The notes: a model not told the origin generated them from the letters alone. A stretch of 64,000 nt of DNA from Nocardioides jiangsuensis (GCF_019679455.1 NZ_JAIEZQ010000001.1:434001-498000); one strand, 5' to 3'; counted from the first letter of the stretch, positions 1 to 9,318 are shown. A program made the numbers and translations.

Positions 1-203
1 TCGGACAGCCGCGGCATCGGGGCGAAGAACCGCATGTACTTGGACTCGGCGGAGACCTGCTCGTAGAACTCGACGAGCAGCTGCTCGTCGTCGACGGAGA
101 TCGGCCGCAGGTGCGCGGTGTGGCCGTCGCGGAGGAGGACGTCGGCCTCCCAGTGCTTCGGGTAGTCGAGGCCGGGGCCCGGAGCTGTCGTCGCTTCGCT
201 CAC
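1..203 (-). CDS. GNAT-family protein, N-terminal 67 residues (cut by window edge)
   Basis: The gene reads leftward off the window from GTG at 203, so only the N-terminus is seen. The strand after residue 14 ([16 protein letters not shown]) and the later [13 protein letters not shown] resemble the N-terminal acetyltransferase domain of the actinobacterial GNAT / acetate-CoA-ligase-like proteins (Pat-like protein acetyltransferases). Whether the ligase domain follows cannot be seen. A -10-like hexamer TACATT begins 12 bases before the GTG, which suggests a leaderless transcript and supports this start. It is divergent from the topoisomerase IV A gene. An ordinary GNAT enzyme is the alternative. 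Confidence 0.7.
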   Translation of the reverse strand, partial: MSEATTAPGPGLDYPKHWEADVLLRDGHTAHLRPISVDDEQLLVEFYEQVSAESKYMRFFAPMPRLS

Positions 204-280
204 CCCGGAAATGTATCGCCTCCGGGCAACAGCGGCGTGCCCCCGCACGACTTCCAGGTGTCCCGGGAGAGAATGGCGCA

Positions 281-2767
281 ATGGCACGACGCACCAAGCC
301 CGCCCCGCCCCCCGACGACTTCGAGGAGCACATCCTCGACATCGACGTCGGCGACGAGATGCGGTCCAGCTTCCTCGAGTACGCCTACTCGGTGATCTAC
401 AGCCGCGCGCTCCCCGACGCCCGCGACGGGCTCAAGCCCGTGCAGCGCCGGATCCTCTACACGATGGGCGAGATGAACCTGCGCCCCGACCGCGGCCACG
501 TGAAGAGCGCCCGCGTCGTGGGTGAGGTCATGGGCCGGCTGCACCCGCACGGCGACGGCGCGATCTACGACGCGCTGGTCCGGATGGTCCAGCCCTGGTC
601 GCTGCGGGTGCCGCTCGTCGACGGCCACGGCAACTTCGGCTCCCCCGACAACGGGCCCGCCGCGATGCGGTACACCGAGTGCCGGATGGCCCCCGCGGCG
701 ATGCCGATGACGGTCTCGATCGACGAGGAGACCGTCGACTTCAAGCCGAACTACGACAGCCGAGAGCTCGAGCCGTCGGTGCTCCCCGCGGCGATCCCGA
801 ACCTGATCGTCAACGGCGCCTCCGGCATCGCGGTCGGCATGGCCACCAACATCGCCCCGCACAACCTGGTCGAGGTGGTCCAGGCGCTGCGGCACATGAT
901 CACCCACCCGTCGGCCGGGCTCGACGACCTGATGCGGTTCATCCCCGGCCCCGACCTGCCCACCGGCGGCAAGATCGTCGGCCTCGACGGGATCCGCGAC
1001 GCCTACGAGTCCGGCCGCGGGTCGTTCCGGATGCGGGCCACCGCCCGCGTGGAGAGCGTCACCCCGCGCCGCAAGGGCATCGTGGTCACCGAGCTGCCGT
1101 ACGGCGTCGGGCCGGAGAAGGTCATCGAGCGGATCAAGACGATGGTCCAGGCCAAGAAGCTCCAGGGCATCTCCGACGTCAAGGACCTCACCGACCACAA
1201 CAACGGGCTGCGCCTCGTGATCGAGGTCAAGAACGGCTTCCACCCCGAGGCGCTGCTCGAACAGCTCTACAAGCTCACCCCGATGGAGGACTCCTTCGGT
1301 ATCAACGCGGTCTGCCTGGTCGACGGGCAGCCGCGCACGCTCGGTCTCAAGGAAATGCTCGAGGTCTACCTCGGGCACCGCTACGACGTGGTCCGCCGCC
1401 GGTCGACGTACCGCCGGGCGAAGGCCGCCGACGAGCTGCACCTCGTCGAGGGCCTGCTGGTCGCGATCCTCGACATCGACGAGGTGATCCAGCTGATCAG
1501 GGCCAGCGAGAACGCCGCCGAGGCCAAGCAGCGGCTGATCACGGTCTTCGACCTCAGCGACGTGCAGGCCACCTACATCCTCGACATGGCGCTGCGCCGC
1601 CTGACGAAGTACTCGCGGATCGAGCTGGAGAACCGCAAGTCGGAGCTGGAGAAGACGATCGCCGAGCTCGACGCGATCCTCGACGACGAGAAGCTGCTCC
1701 GGAAGGTGGTCTCCGACGAGCTCGGCGAGGTGGCCAAGACCTACGGCACCCCGCGCCGCACCGTCCTGCTGGCCTCCGCCGGGCAGACAGTGACCTCCGC
1801 GGTCCCGCTCGAGGTCGCCGACGACCCGTGCTGGGTGTACCTGTCCTCGGCCGGCCTGCTGGCACGCAGCGGCGACGCGGAGCCGCCGGGCTCCGGAGGC
1901 GGCCGCACCAAGCACGACGTGGTGGTGTCGGCGGTGCGCACCACGGCCCGCGGCCAGGTCGGCGCGGTCACCAACCGGGGCCGGCTGGTCAAGCTCGACG
2001 TGCTCGACCTGCCCACGCTCCCCTCCACCGCGAACGCCCCGCACCTGCAGGGCGGCGCGCCGGTCAGCGAGTTCCTCTCCCTCGAGACCGACGAGCGGGT
2101 GCTCACCCTGTCGTCGTTCGACACCGACTCCCCCGGCCTCGCGCTCGGCACCCGCAACGGCGTCGTCAAGCGGGTCAACCCCGAGTACCTCAGCAACAAG
2201 GACGACTGGGAGGTCATCCGGCTCGCCGAGGACGACGAGCTGGTCGGCGCCGTGGAGCTGCGGACCGGCGAGGAGCAGCTGTGCTTCCTCACCGCCGACG
2301 CCCGGCTGCTGCACTTCGCCGCGGGCGGGGTGCGCCCGCAGGGCCGGGCCGGTGGCGGTGTGGCCGGTGTCCGGGTCGGTCCCGGCGAGCAGGTGGTGGC
2401 CTTCACCGCCTTCACGCCCGGCGACGACGCGGTGGTGGTGACCGTGTCCGGCTCCAGCACCGCGCTGCCGGGCACCGAGCCCGGCGCGGTGAAGGTGACC
2501 CCGTTCTCGGAGTACCCCGCCAAGGGCCGGGCCACCGGCGGCGTCCGCTGCCACCGCTTCCTCAAGGGTGAGGACACCCTGGTGTTCGCGTGGGCCGGCC
2601 GCGGCCCCGCGCGCGCGGCCGCGGCCAGTGGCGCGGCGGTGGACCTGCCCGAGGCGCAGGGCCGGCGCGACGGCTCCGGACTGCCCGGCACCCAGCCGAT
2701 CGTGGCCTGCTCCTCGCCGGTGGAGGCCCTCCTCCCGGCCGGCTCCGCGAGCGACGTGACAGGCTGA
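281..2767 (+). CDS. parC: DNA topoisomerase IV subunit A (GyrA/ParC family)
   Basis: 828 residues, a usual length for a type IIA topoisomerase A subunit, which cuts and rejoins DNA and, with subunit B, decatenates and relaxes chromosomes. The N-terminal breakage-reunion domain shows [17 protein letters not shown] near residue 40 and the catalytic tyrosine Y131 in MRYTECRM. The C-terminal third is the DNA-wrapping beta-propeller. I see no QRRGGKG-type GyrA box; the matching place reads [12 protein letters not shown], which favours topoisomerase IV over gyrase. The subunit B gene lies 4 kb downstream on the opposite strand. A GAGAAT hexamer begins 12 bases before the ATG. The last 60 residues are Ala/Gly-rich and probably disordered. 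Confidence 0.93.
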   Translation: MARRTKPAPPPDDFEEHILDIDVGDEMRSSFLEYAYSVIYSRALPDARDGLKPVQRRILYTMGEMNLRPDRGHVKSARVVGEVMGRLHPHGDGAIYDALVRMVQPWSLRVPLVDGHGNFGSPDNGPAAMRYTECRMAPAAMPMTVSIDEETVDFKPNYDSRELEPSVLPAAIPNLIVNGASGIAVGMATNIAPHNLVEVVQALRHMITHPSAGLDDLMRFIPGPDLPTGGKIVGLDGIRDAYESGRGSFRMRATARVESVTPRRKGIVVTELPYGVGPEKVIERIKTMVQAKKLQGISDVKDLTDHNNGLRLVIEVKNGFHPEALLEQLYKLTPMEDSFGINAVCLVDGQPRTLGLKEMLEVYLGHRYDVVRRRSTYRRAKAADELHLVEGLLVAILDIDEVIQLIRASENAAEAKQRLITVFDLSDVQATYILDMALRRLTKYSRIELENRKSELEKTIAELDAILDDEKLLRKVVSDELGEVAKTYGTPRRTVLLASAGQTVTSAVPLEVADDPCWVYLSSAGLLARSGDAEPPGSGGGRTKHDVVVSAVRTTARGQVGAVTNRGRLVKLDVLDLPTLPSTANAPHLQGGAPVSEFLSLETDERVLTLSSFDTDSPGLALGTRNGVVKRVNPEYLSNKDDWEVIRLAEDDELVGAVELRTGEEQLCFLTADARLLHFAAGGVRPQGRAGGGVAGVRVGPGEQVVAFTAFTPGDDAVVVTVSGSSTALPGTEPGAVKVTPFSEYPAKGRATGGVRCHRFLKGEDTLVFAWAGRGPARAAAASGAAVDLPEAQGRRDGSGLPGTQPIVACSSPVEALLPAGSASDVTG

Positions 2768-2772
2768 GAGTT

Positions 2773-3477
2773 ATGACACGTATGTCCCCCATGTCCGGCC
2801 GGTCCCTGGCGGGCCTGACCGTCGCCTCGCTACTCGCGGTCACGGGCTGCGCCAACGGCAGCGCCGGGGCGGACCAGAGCCCGGAGGAGGTGCTCGCGGC
2901 TGCCAAGACCGAGCTCGACGAGACCTCCGGCGTGCACGTGTCCCTGGCCACCGAGAAGCTGCCCCCGGCCGTCGACGGGATCCTCTCCGCGGAGGGCGTC
3001 GGCACGCACGACCCGGCCTTCGACGGCGAGCTCGTCGTGGCCACCGGCGGGATCACCGCCGACGTCTCCGTGGTCGCGGTGGACGGCACGGTCTACGCGA
3101 AGCTGCCGTTCACCAGTGACTTCGTGGAGATCGACCCGGCCAGCTACTCCGCGCCCGACCCGGCGGCGCTGATGCGGCCCGAGGGCGGGCTCTCCTCGCT
3201 GCTCACCGCCGCGGAGGGTCTGGAGGAGGGCGACCCGGTCCGCGAGAAGGAGAAAGTGCTGACCGAGTACACCGGCACCGTGCCCGGCGACGCGGTGGCC
3301 ACGATCATCCCCAGCGCAGCCCCGACGAGCGACTTCGACGCCACCTTCACCGTGGACGACGACGACCGCCTCGCCGAGGCCGAGCTGACCGGGCCGTTCT
3401 ACCCCGAGGCCGACGACGTGACCTACACGATCTCCTTCGACGAGTACGGCACCACCCAGGACATCACCGCCCCGTGA
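2773..3477 (+). CDS. lprG: LprG/LppX-family lipoprotein
   Basis: 234 residues. A signal peptide ends in a lipobox (LLAVTGC, lipidated Cys26). The rest is the LprG/LppX fold: SPEEVLAAAKTELDETSGVH at the start of the mature protein, then a beta-rich body with VYAKLPF and a terminal TYTISFDEYG. In mycobacteria LprG carries triacylated lipids across the periplasm together with the transporter P55, encoded next to it; the same gene pair and order occur here. The ATG lies 5 bases after the topoisomerase stop, and its stop overlaps the GTG of the transporter by 4 bases, so translation is likely coupled. Lipid substrate is inferred from the family only. Confidence 0.87.
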   Translation: MTRMSPMSGRSLAGLTVASLLAVTGCANGSAGADQSPEEVLAAAKTELDETSGVHVSLATEKLPPAVDGILSAEGVGTHDPAFDGELVVATGGITADVSVVAVDGTVYAKLPFTSDFVEIDPASYSAPDPAALMRPEGGLSSLLTAAEGLEEGDPVREKEKVLTEYTGTVPGDAVATIIPSAAPTSDFDATFTVDDDDRLAEAELTGPFYPEADDVTYTISFDEYGTTQDITAP

Positions 3478-5246
3478 CGCTCGAGGCGGATGAGCGCGTC
3501 CCCGGTCGCGGCACCCGCCTGCTGCTGGGCCTGGCCGCGGTCGCGGTGGCCTTCGCGGCCGCCGACACCTACGTGGTCGTCCTCGCGCTGCCGGACATGA
3601 TGCGCGGGGTCGGGCTCGGCGTCGACGAGCTGCAGCGAGCCGCGCCGATCGTCTCCGGCTTCCTGCTCGGGTACGTCGCGATGCTCCCGCTGATCGGCCG
3701 GATCGCCGACCTCCGCGGCCGGGTGCCGGTGCTCGTGGGCTCACTGGTCGTGTTCGCGCTCGGCTCGCTCGTCACCGCGGCGTCGTACGACCTGCCGAGC
3801 ATGGTGGCGGGCCGGTTCCTCCAGGGCGTCGGCGGTGGCGGCCTGGTGCCCGCGACCCTCGCCCTGGTCGCCGACCTCTACCCGCCGGCGCGGCGCGGGG
3901 TCCCGCTTGGCGTGGTGGGCGCGGTGCAGGAGCTCGGCAGCGTCCTCGGTCCCCTGTACGGCGCCCTGGTGCTCGCGTTCGCCGGGTGGGAGGAGATCTT
4001 CTGGCTCAACCTCGCGGTCGGCCTGGTCCTGGCCGCGGCGCTGCGTGCGGCCGCCGGGGGGCGCCCGTCCACGCGGGAGGCGCCGACCCGGCCCGACCTC
4101 GTCGGCGCGGCGCTGGCCGGGCTCGGTCTCGCCGCGCTCTGCCTGGTGCTGCTGGAGCCGGAGTGGCTCACCAGCGGCGTCACGCTCGGCCTGGCGTTCC
4201 TGCCCGTCGCCGGGGAGTCGCGCTGGCTGACCCCGGTGGCGCTCGCGCTCTACCTCCTGCTCGGCGCGCTCGTCGCCCGCTGCCTGACCGCGGCCCACCC
4301 GCTGCTGGACCTGCGCCGCTGGCGCGAGGTCGCCGGCCAGGCCGACCTGCCCGGCGCGGGCCTGCTCGCCTGCTCGCTCGGCGGCGTGATCCTCGCCTTC
4401 GCCACCGCCGACCCCGAGGTGCAGGTGTTCTCCCCCGCCGGCCCCGGGTACCTGCTGGTCTCCGTGCTCGCGGCCGCCGGGTTCGTGTGGCGCACCCGGC
4501 GCGCCGCGCACCCGCTGGTGCCGCGCGGCGCGCTCACCGCGACACCGGCGTGGGGGTCGCTGACGGTGAGCTTCTTCGTGGGGGCCGCGCTGATCGCCGC
4601 ACTGGTCGACGTCCCGATCTTCGCGCGGGTCACCACGTACCCCGACTCGCAGCTGCTCGCCGCGCTGGTGCTGCTCCGGATGCTCGTCGCGCTGCCCGTG
4701 GGGGCCCTCGCCGGCGGGTACCTCAGCCGGCGCGTCCCCGCCGGGCTCCTCACCGCGGCCGGCATGGCGCTGGCGGCGGTGGGCTTCGCCTGGATGTCGG
4801 GCTGGGGGCTGACCAGCCTCGACCAGCCCGCGGCGACGGTCCCGCTGGTGCTGACCGGCCTCGGCTTCGGGCTGGCGCTGGCCCCGGTGAACGCCGCGCT
4901 GCTCGCCGCGACGGCCGACGCGGTGCACGGGGTGACGAGCGCCTTGCTGGTGGTCGCCAGAATGGTGGGCATGCTCGTCGGCATCTCCGCCCTGACCACG
5001 ATCGGCCTGCGCCGCTACTACAGCGTCCAGGTCGACCTGCCCGCGCCCGCCGAGGTCTGCGAGACCGGCACCCGCTGCGCGGCGTACACCACGCTGCTCA
5101 AGGAGGCCGGACTGGCCCAGCTGCAGACCGTGTTCGTCGGTGCCGCGGTGTGCGCCGTCGTCGCGGGCGTCCTCGCGCTGGTCACCTTCCGGGGGGCCGC
5201 CACCCGCGCCGTCCGGACCGCCGAGGCGCTGAGGCAGGCGGGGTGA
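3474..5246 (+). CDS. MFS exporter, P55 (Rv1410c)-like
   Basis: 590 residues with about 14 hydrophobic segments, the DHA2-type layout of drug/lipid exporters. GRIADLRGRVPVLVGSL after segment 2 matches the MFS motif A, and GAVQELGSVLGPLYG in segment 5 is the antiporter motif C region. A long hydrophilic stretch carrying two Cys (VCETGTRCAAY) lies just before the last segment. GTG at 3474 overlaps the lipoprotein stop (GTGA), and its own stop overlaps the next gene, so these three genes are one translation-coupled unit. By analogy with LprG-P55 it probably extrudes lipids or lipophilic compounds; this is inference from context. Confidence 0.87.
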   Translation: MTLEADERVPGRGTRLLLGLAAVAVAFAAADTYVVVLALPDMMRGVGLGVDELQRAAPIVSGFLLGYVAMLPLIGRIADLRGRVPVLVGSLVVFALGSLVTAASYDLPSMVAGRFLQGVGGGGLVPATLALVADLYPPARRGVPLGVVGAVQELGSVLGPLYGALVLAFAGWEEIFWLNLAVGLVLAAALRAAAGGRPSTREAPTRPDLVGAALAGLGLAALCLVLLEPEWLTSGVTLGLAFLPVAGESRWLTPVALALYLLLGALVARCLTAAHPLLDLRRWREVAGQADLPGAGLLACSLGGVILAFATADPEVQVFSPAGPGYLLVSVLAAAGFVWRTRRAAHPLVPRGALTATPAWGSLTVSFFVGAALIAALVDVPIFARVTTYPDSQLLAALVLLRMLVALPVGALAGGYLSRRVPAGLLTAAGMALAAVGFAWMSGWGLTSLDQPAATVPLVLTGLGFGLALAPVNAALLAATADAVHGVTSALLVVARMVGMLVGISALTTIGLRRYYSVQVDLPAPAEVCETGTRCAAYTTLLKEAGLAQLQTVFVGAAVCAVVAGVLALVTFRGAATRAVRTAEALRQAG

Positions 5247-6205
5247 GCGGGCTGACGTGCAGCGACGGCTCCGCGGCGGCCGGTGAGCAGCTGGCCGGCA
5301 GCGCGCCGGAGGCGGTCGCCTGGGTGGCCCTCGAGCAGAACGGCCCGTGGGGCGCGAAGGCGTTCACCGACAGCCACCTCGACCCCGACCTCGGCCGCCG
5401 GGTCGAGGCCGCGGCGGCGGCGTTCGGGGTACGCCCCTCGCTGGTCCGACGGCCGGGACGTCACGCCGACGCGGCCGCCCGCGCGGGAGGTCGTCTCGGA
5501 CCGGGCGCCGACCCGCGGCACGTGCTCGTCGCGTACACGCACCCCACCGGCCCCTGGCTGCTCGAGGGAACGCTCGACGACCCGGCGCGGCTGCTCGACC
5601 TGGACTGGGAGGCGCTCGCCGTCGGTGACGCCGAGGCGGTACGACGCTCACTGCCCGTGCTGGCGCGGACCGACCGGCCGCAGCTGCTCGTCTGCACCAA
5701 CGGCACCCGCGACGTCTGCTGCGCGACGAAGGGCCGCCCCGTCGCGCTCGGCGCCGCCGCCGCGCACCCCGGGCAGGTCTGGGAGGTGACCCACACCTCG
5801 GGTCACCGGTTCGCCCCCACCACCGTGCTGCTCCCGGCCGGGACGCTGCACGGCCGGCTCGACGTCGCCGCCGCATGCGAGGTGCTGCAGGCCGCGGAAC
5901 GGGGCGAGACGGTCCTCCCCGGCAGCCGCGGCCGCTCGACCTGGGCCGGACCCGCCCAGGTCGCCGAGCTCGCCGTGCGCGACGTGGCGGGTGTGCTCGG
6001 GCTGGACGCGCTGCGGGTGGTCACCCACGACGCCACCGGCGAGCGCCGCTGGAGCACCCTGGTCGCGCACGACGACGGCCGGACGTGGCGGGTGGAGACC
6101 GAGTCCCGCGACGCCGAGGTCGAGCGGGCGGAGTCCTGCGGCAAGGCGCTCAAGCCCCTCACGTACTTCACCCACCTCGTCGAGACGTCACTCGTTCGGC
6201 GTTGA
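5243..6205 (+). CDS. sucrase/ferredoxin-like family protein
   Basis: 320 residues. The region around residue 151 reads CTNGTRDVCCA followed by KGRPVA, the cysteine signature of the sucrase/ferredoxin-like family, which has a thioredoxin-like fold and probably binds an iron-sulfur cluster. A second conserved piece is VTHTSGHRFAPT about 35 residues later, where the His may be a ligand. Its role in the cell is unknown. The GTG start overlaps the exporter stop by 4 bases. The final residues (ETSLVRR) and the stop codon are encoded inside the first copy and at the start of the second copy of a 22-bp tandem repeat, so the C-terminus appears to have been rewritten by the repeat. Confidence 0.8.
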   Translation: MSGLTCSDGSAAAGEQLAGSAPEAVAWVALEQNGPWGAKAFTDSHLDPDLGRRVEAAAAAFGVRPSLVRRPGRHADAAARAGGRLGPGADPRHVLVAYTHPTGPWLLEGTLDDPARLLDLDWEALAVGDAEAVRRSLPVLARTDRPQLLVCTNGTRDVCCATKGRPVALGAAAAHPGQVWEVTHTSGHRFAPTTVLLPAGTLHGRLDVAAACEVLQAAERGETVLPGSRGRSTWAGPAQVAELAVRDVAGVLGLDALRVVTHDATGERRWSTLVAHDDGRTWRVETESRDAEVERAESCGKALKPLTYFTHLVETSLVRR

Positions 6206-6266
6206 GAGGTCACTCGTTCGGCGTTCAGGCGTCAGTCGTGAGGCTTCGAGGCGTCACTCGTTCGGC
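6179..6266. repeat. 22-bp tandem repeat, four copies (locus 1)
   Basis: Four head-to-tail 22-base units at 6179-6200, 6201-6222, 6223-6244 and 6245-6266. They share the pattern gttgaggcgtcactcgttcg followed by gc, with a few substitutions in the first and most in the third copy (cagtcgtgag). The first unit overlaps the 3' end of the upstream gene and the second supplies its TGA. The same unit recurs at 52369-52516. Confidence 0.9.
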
Positions 6267-6331
6267 GACGCGCCGTCCGCCGTACGGCCGGGGATGCGAA
6301 GTCATGCAGTGGATCCGATAACCTTCCGAAC

Positions 6332-6829
6332 GTGTCCCATGACTTCGACGACCTCCTCGAGGCCAACCGCCGTTTCGCCGAGTCCTTCGCGCTGAGCGGC
6401 TTCGACGGTGTCGCGCACGCCGGCGTCGCCCTGGTGACCTGCATGGACTCGCGCATCGACCCGCTCGGCATGCTCGGCCTCGAGCCGGGCGACGCGAAGA
6501 TCTTCCGCAACCCGGGTGGCCGCGTGACGCAGGCCGCGCTCGAGGCGCTCGTCCTCGGCGCGCACCTGCTCAACGTGAGCCGGATCCTGGTCGTCCCGCA
6601 CACGAGGTGCGCGATGACGTCGAACACCGAGCACGAGCTGCGCGAGAAGATCAGCCGGTCCAGCGGCCAGGACGCCTCCTGGCAGACCTTCCACGTCATC
6701 GAGGACCAGATCGCCGCGCTCCACGAGGACGTGCAGAAGGTGCGGGCGCACCCGCTGATCCCCGACACGGTGAAGGTCGGCGGGTTCCTGTACGACGTGG
6801 ACACCGGCCTCATCGAGCAGAAGGTCTGA
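6332..6829 (+). CDS. beta-class carbonic anhydrase
   Basis: 165 residues, at the short end for the family. The zinc ligands are visible as Cys37 (CMDSR), His90 and Cys93 (HTRC); Asp39 and Arg41 form the conserved dyad. GDAKIFRNPGGRVT is the substrate-pocket region. It interconverts CO2 and bicarbonate, probably in the cytoplasm. The GTG start is chosen because no ribosome site is present but a TAACCT hexamer begins 13 bases upstream, the pattern of leaderless genes here. It is convergent with the topoisomerase IV B gene, whose stop is only 13 bases away. Confidence 0.9.
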   Translation: MSHDFDDLLEANRRFAESFALSGFDGVAHAGVALVTCMDSRIDPLGMLGLEPGDAKIFRNPGGRVTQAALEALVLGAHLLNVSRILVVPHTRCAMTSNTEHELREKISRSSGQDASWQTFHVIEDQIAALHEDVQKVRAHPLIPDTVKVGGFLYDVDTGLIEQKV

Positions 6830-6842
6830 CCGCCGTACGGCG

Positions 6843-8933
6843 TCAGGCGTCGATCGCCTCGGCGTCCACCTCGTAGGCGCCCTGCACGATGAACTCCTTG
6901 CGCGGCGCGACCTCCGAGCCCATCAGCAGCTCGAACACGTTGGCGGCGACGTCGGCGTCGTCGAAGGTGATCCGGCGCAGCGTGCGGTGGCGCGGGTCCA
7001 TGGTGGTCTCCGCGAGCTGGTCGGCGTCCATCTCCCCGAGTCCCTTGTAGCGCTGGATCGGCTCCTTCCAGCGCACGCCCTTCTTGGTCAGCTCGGCGAG
7101 CTTCCGCTGCAGCTCGGGGTCGGAGTAGGTGTAGATGTACTTGTCCATCCCCTTCTTCGGGTTGGACAGCTCGATCCGGTGCAGCGGGGGTACGGCGGAG
7201 TAGACCCGGCCCTCGCGGATCAGGTCCGGCATGTACTTGAAGAACAGCGTGGTCAGCAGGCAGCGGATGTGCGCGCCGTCGGAGTCCGCGTCGGCCATGA
7301 AGATGATCCGGCCGTAGCGGCGGGCGTCGATGTCGAAGGTCCGCCCGGAGCCGGCACCGACCACCTGGATGATCGAGGCGCACTCGGCGTTCTTCAGCAT
7401 GTCGCCGACCGAGGCCTTCTGGACGTTGAGGATCTTGCCGCGGATCGGCAGCAGCGCCTGGAACTCGGAGTTGCGGGCAAGCTTCGCGGTGCCGAGCGCG
7501 GAGTCACCCTCGACGATGAACAGCTCGCTCTTCTCCATGTCGTTGGAGCGGCAGTCGGCCAGCTTCGCCGGGAGCGCGCTCGACTCGAGCGCGTTCTTCC
7601 GGCGCTGGGTCTCCTTGTGCTGGCGGGCGGCGATCCGCGTGCGCGAGGCCGCGACCACCTTCTCCATGACCAGCTTGGCCTGCGCCTTCTCCGCCCGCTT
7701 GGTGGAGGTGAGGAACTTCTTGAGCTCGCCGGAGACGACCTTCCGCACGATGTTCCGCGCGGCGGGCGTGCCGAGCACCTCCTTGGTCTGCCCCTCGAAC
7801 TGCGGCTCGGCCAGCCGGACGGTGACGACCGCGGTCATCCCCTCGAGCACGTCGTCCTTGATGACGTCGGTGTCGTTGACCTTGAGCTGCTTCGTGGCCC
7901 GCAGCACCTCGTTGAACGTCTTGGTGACCGCCTGCTCGAACCCGGCGACGTGGGTGCCGCCCTTGGGCGTGGAGATCACGTTGACGAACGAGCGCACCTC
8001 GGTGTCGTAGCCGGTCCCCCAGCGCAGGGCGACGTCCACGCCGAGGTCGCGCTCGACGTCCTGCGGGGTCATGTGCCCCTTCTCGTCGAGCAGCGGCACG
8101 GTCTCGGTGAACTGCTCGTGCCCCTCGAGCCGCAGGATCTCGCTCACCGGCGCGTCGGCGGAGAGGAAGTCGCAGAACTCGCTGATCCCGCCGTCGTGGC
8201 GGAACCGCTCCTCGCGCGGCTCGTCGCCGCGAAGGTCGCGGATCACCAGCTCGAGGCCGGGCACGATGAACGAGGTCTGCCGGGCCCGGGTGACCAGCTC
8301 GTCGTAGGTGAACGTGGCGTCCTTGGTGAAGATCTGCCGGTCCGGCCAGAACCGGATCCGCGTGCCGCTCACACCCTTCTTCACCCGGGCGCCCTTGCGG
8401 GTCAGACCCGACTGGGGGGTGAAGTCGGCGCCAGGCCCGTCGGCGGAGAAGACACCGGGTACGCCGCGCTGGAAGGACATGCCCTGGATCGCCGGGGAGC
8501 GCTCGACGTCCACGTCGAGCCGGGAGGACAGCGCGTTGACGACCGAGGCGCCCACGCCGTGCAGGCCACCGGTGGCCACGTAGGAGCCGCCACCGAACTT
8601 GCCGCCGGCGTGCAACTTGGTGAAGATCACCTCGACGCCGGGCAGCCCGGTCTTCGGCTCCTTGTCGACGGGGATGCCGCGGCCGTCGTCGTGGACCTCG
8701 ACCGAACCGTCGGCGTGCAGGATGACCTCGATCCGCTGCGCGGCACCGGCCAGGGCCTCGTCCACGCCGTTGTCGATGATCTCCCACACGCAGTGCATGA
8801 GCCCGCGGGTGTCGGTGGACCCGATGTACATGCCCGGCCGCTTGCGCACGGCCTCGAGCCCCTCGAGGACGAGGAGGTGGTGGGCGTTGTACGAGTTGTC
8901 GATCTTGGTCCCTCCGGCGGTGCTGGCTGGCAC
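6843..8933 (-). CDS. parE: DNA topoisomerase IV subunit B (GyrB/ParE family)
   Basis: 696 residues. GHKL ATPase motifs are present: EIIDNGVDEA (Asn55), DDGRGIP (82-88) and GGLHGVGASVVNALS. The TOPRIM domain shows EGDSALG (Glu475) and DADSDG near 549, the metal-binding residues. The C-terminus has the conserved YKGLGEM. It powers strand passage by the subunit A encoded at 281-2767. GTG 8933 is preceded by AGGAG four bases upstream. The A and B genes are convergent and separated by four other genes, so they are not co-transcribed. Confidence 0.93.
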   Translation of the reverse strand: MPASTAGGTKIDNSYNAHHLLVLEGLEAVRKRPGMYIGSTDTRGLMHCVWEIIDNGVDEALAGAAQRIEVILHADGSVEVHDDGRGIPVDKEPKTGLPGVEVIFTKLHAGGKFGGGSYVATGGLHGVGASVVNALSSRLDVDVERSPAIQGMSFQRGVPGVFSADGPGADFTPQSGLTRKGARVKKGVSGTRIRFWPDRQIFTKDATFTYDELVTRARQTSFIVPGLELVIRDLRGDEPREERFRHDGGISEFCDFLSADAPVSEILRLEGHEQFTETVPLLDEKGHMTPQDVERDLGVDVALRWGTGYDTEVRSFVNVISTPKGGTHVAGFEQAVTKTFNEVLRATKQLKVNDTDVIKDDVLEGMTAVVTVRLAEPQFEGQTKEVLGTPAARNIVRKVVSGELKKFLTSTKRAEKAQAKLVMEKVVAASRTRIAARQHKETQRRKNALESSALPAKLADCRSNDMEKSELFIVEGDSALGTAKLARNSEFQALLPIRGKILNVQKASVGDMLKNAECASIIQVVGAGSGRTFDIDARRYGRIIFMADADSDGAHIRCLLTTLFFKYMPDLIREGRVYSAVPPLHRIELSNPKKGMDKYIYTYSDPELQRKLAELTKKGVRWKEPIQRYKGLGEMDADQLAETTMDPRHRTLRRITFDDADVAANVFELLMGSEVAPRKEFIVQGAYEVDAEAIDA

Positions 8934-9192
8934 GGGGCTCCTTGCGGCTCGGGTGGTGGCTCACGGACAAATCTACCCGCGACACGCCCACCGCCCGAAA
9001 CGCCACGCCTACCGCGGATGGGGGGTGCGAGAGGCCACGATGAGGACGAGTCACGATGCGACAACGATGTGTTCTGCTCTGGGCGAAACAGGCAGCGGCG
9101 GGGCACCTCGGGGCGTCAGACTTGATGCGAGCCAGCTGTGGTCAGGGTCACCCCGGTCTCACCGGGTACACCATCGGCCAGGGGGAAGCATC

Positions 9193-9255
9193 ATGAGTGA
9201 TTGGATGTTGAGTCAGGTGAGTCGAAGCGCCCGGCCCGTGATTGACCCGAGGTAG
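9193..9255 (+). CDS. possible 20-residue small ORF
   Basis: ATG at 9193 follows AGGGGGAAG by seven bases, a strong ribosome site. The 20-residue product starts MSDWMLSQVSRSA and has no recognisable family. It ends just before the SigR-type promoter of the next gene, so it would need its own promoter, which I cannot place. It may be a real short peptide or chance. Confidence 0.2.
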   Translation: MSDWMLSQVSRSARPVIDPR

Positions 9256-9260
9256 ATCGG

Positions 9261-9286
9261 GGAATGTTGGAGTCGAGCGTTACGTT
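9261..9286 (+). promoter_or_regulatory. SigR/SigH-type promoter of the DUF7455 gene
   Basis: GGAAT (9261-9265), an 18-base spacer and GTT (9284-9286), the exact spacing of the actinobacterial thiol-stress ECF sigma consensus (SigR in Streptomyces, SigH in mycobacteria). The flanks GGGAAT and GTTGAG are the same as in the promoter at 23201-23230. A transcript would begin near 9293, leaving a 25-base leader with a good ribosome site. Confidence 0.6.
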
Positions 9287-9318
9287 GAGCAGGACATCAT
9301 GAAGGAAAGAGGCCTCAA

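Larger units (their letters stand above)
8934..9318. other. 385-bp intergenic region between two divergent genes
   Basis: No convincing long gene. On the left it holds the leader of the topoisomerase IV B gene; a TAGATT hexamer on the minus strand at 8970-8975 could be its -10, with a poor -35. In the middle, 9193-9255 is a possible 20-codon ORF behind AGGGGGAAG. On the right, 9261-9286 is a GGAAT-N18-GTT promoter for the DUF7455 gene, followed by a GAAGGAAAGAGG ribosome site. Confidence 0.6.

Noticed and set aside
200-2554. Very long open frame on the minus strand opposite the topoisomerase IV A gene
   Set aside because: A mirror of the GC-rich coding strand; its product is Gly/Arg/His/Val-rich without any motif, and the plus strand encodes a clear enzyme. 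The same applies to other long mirror frames such as those opposite ptrB and gltB.
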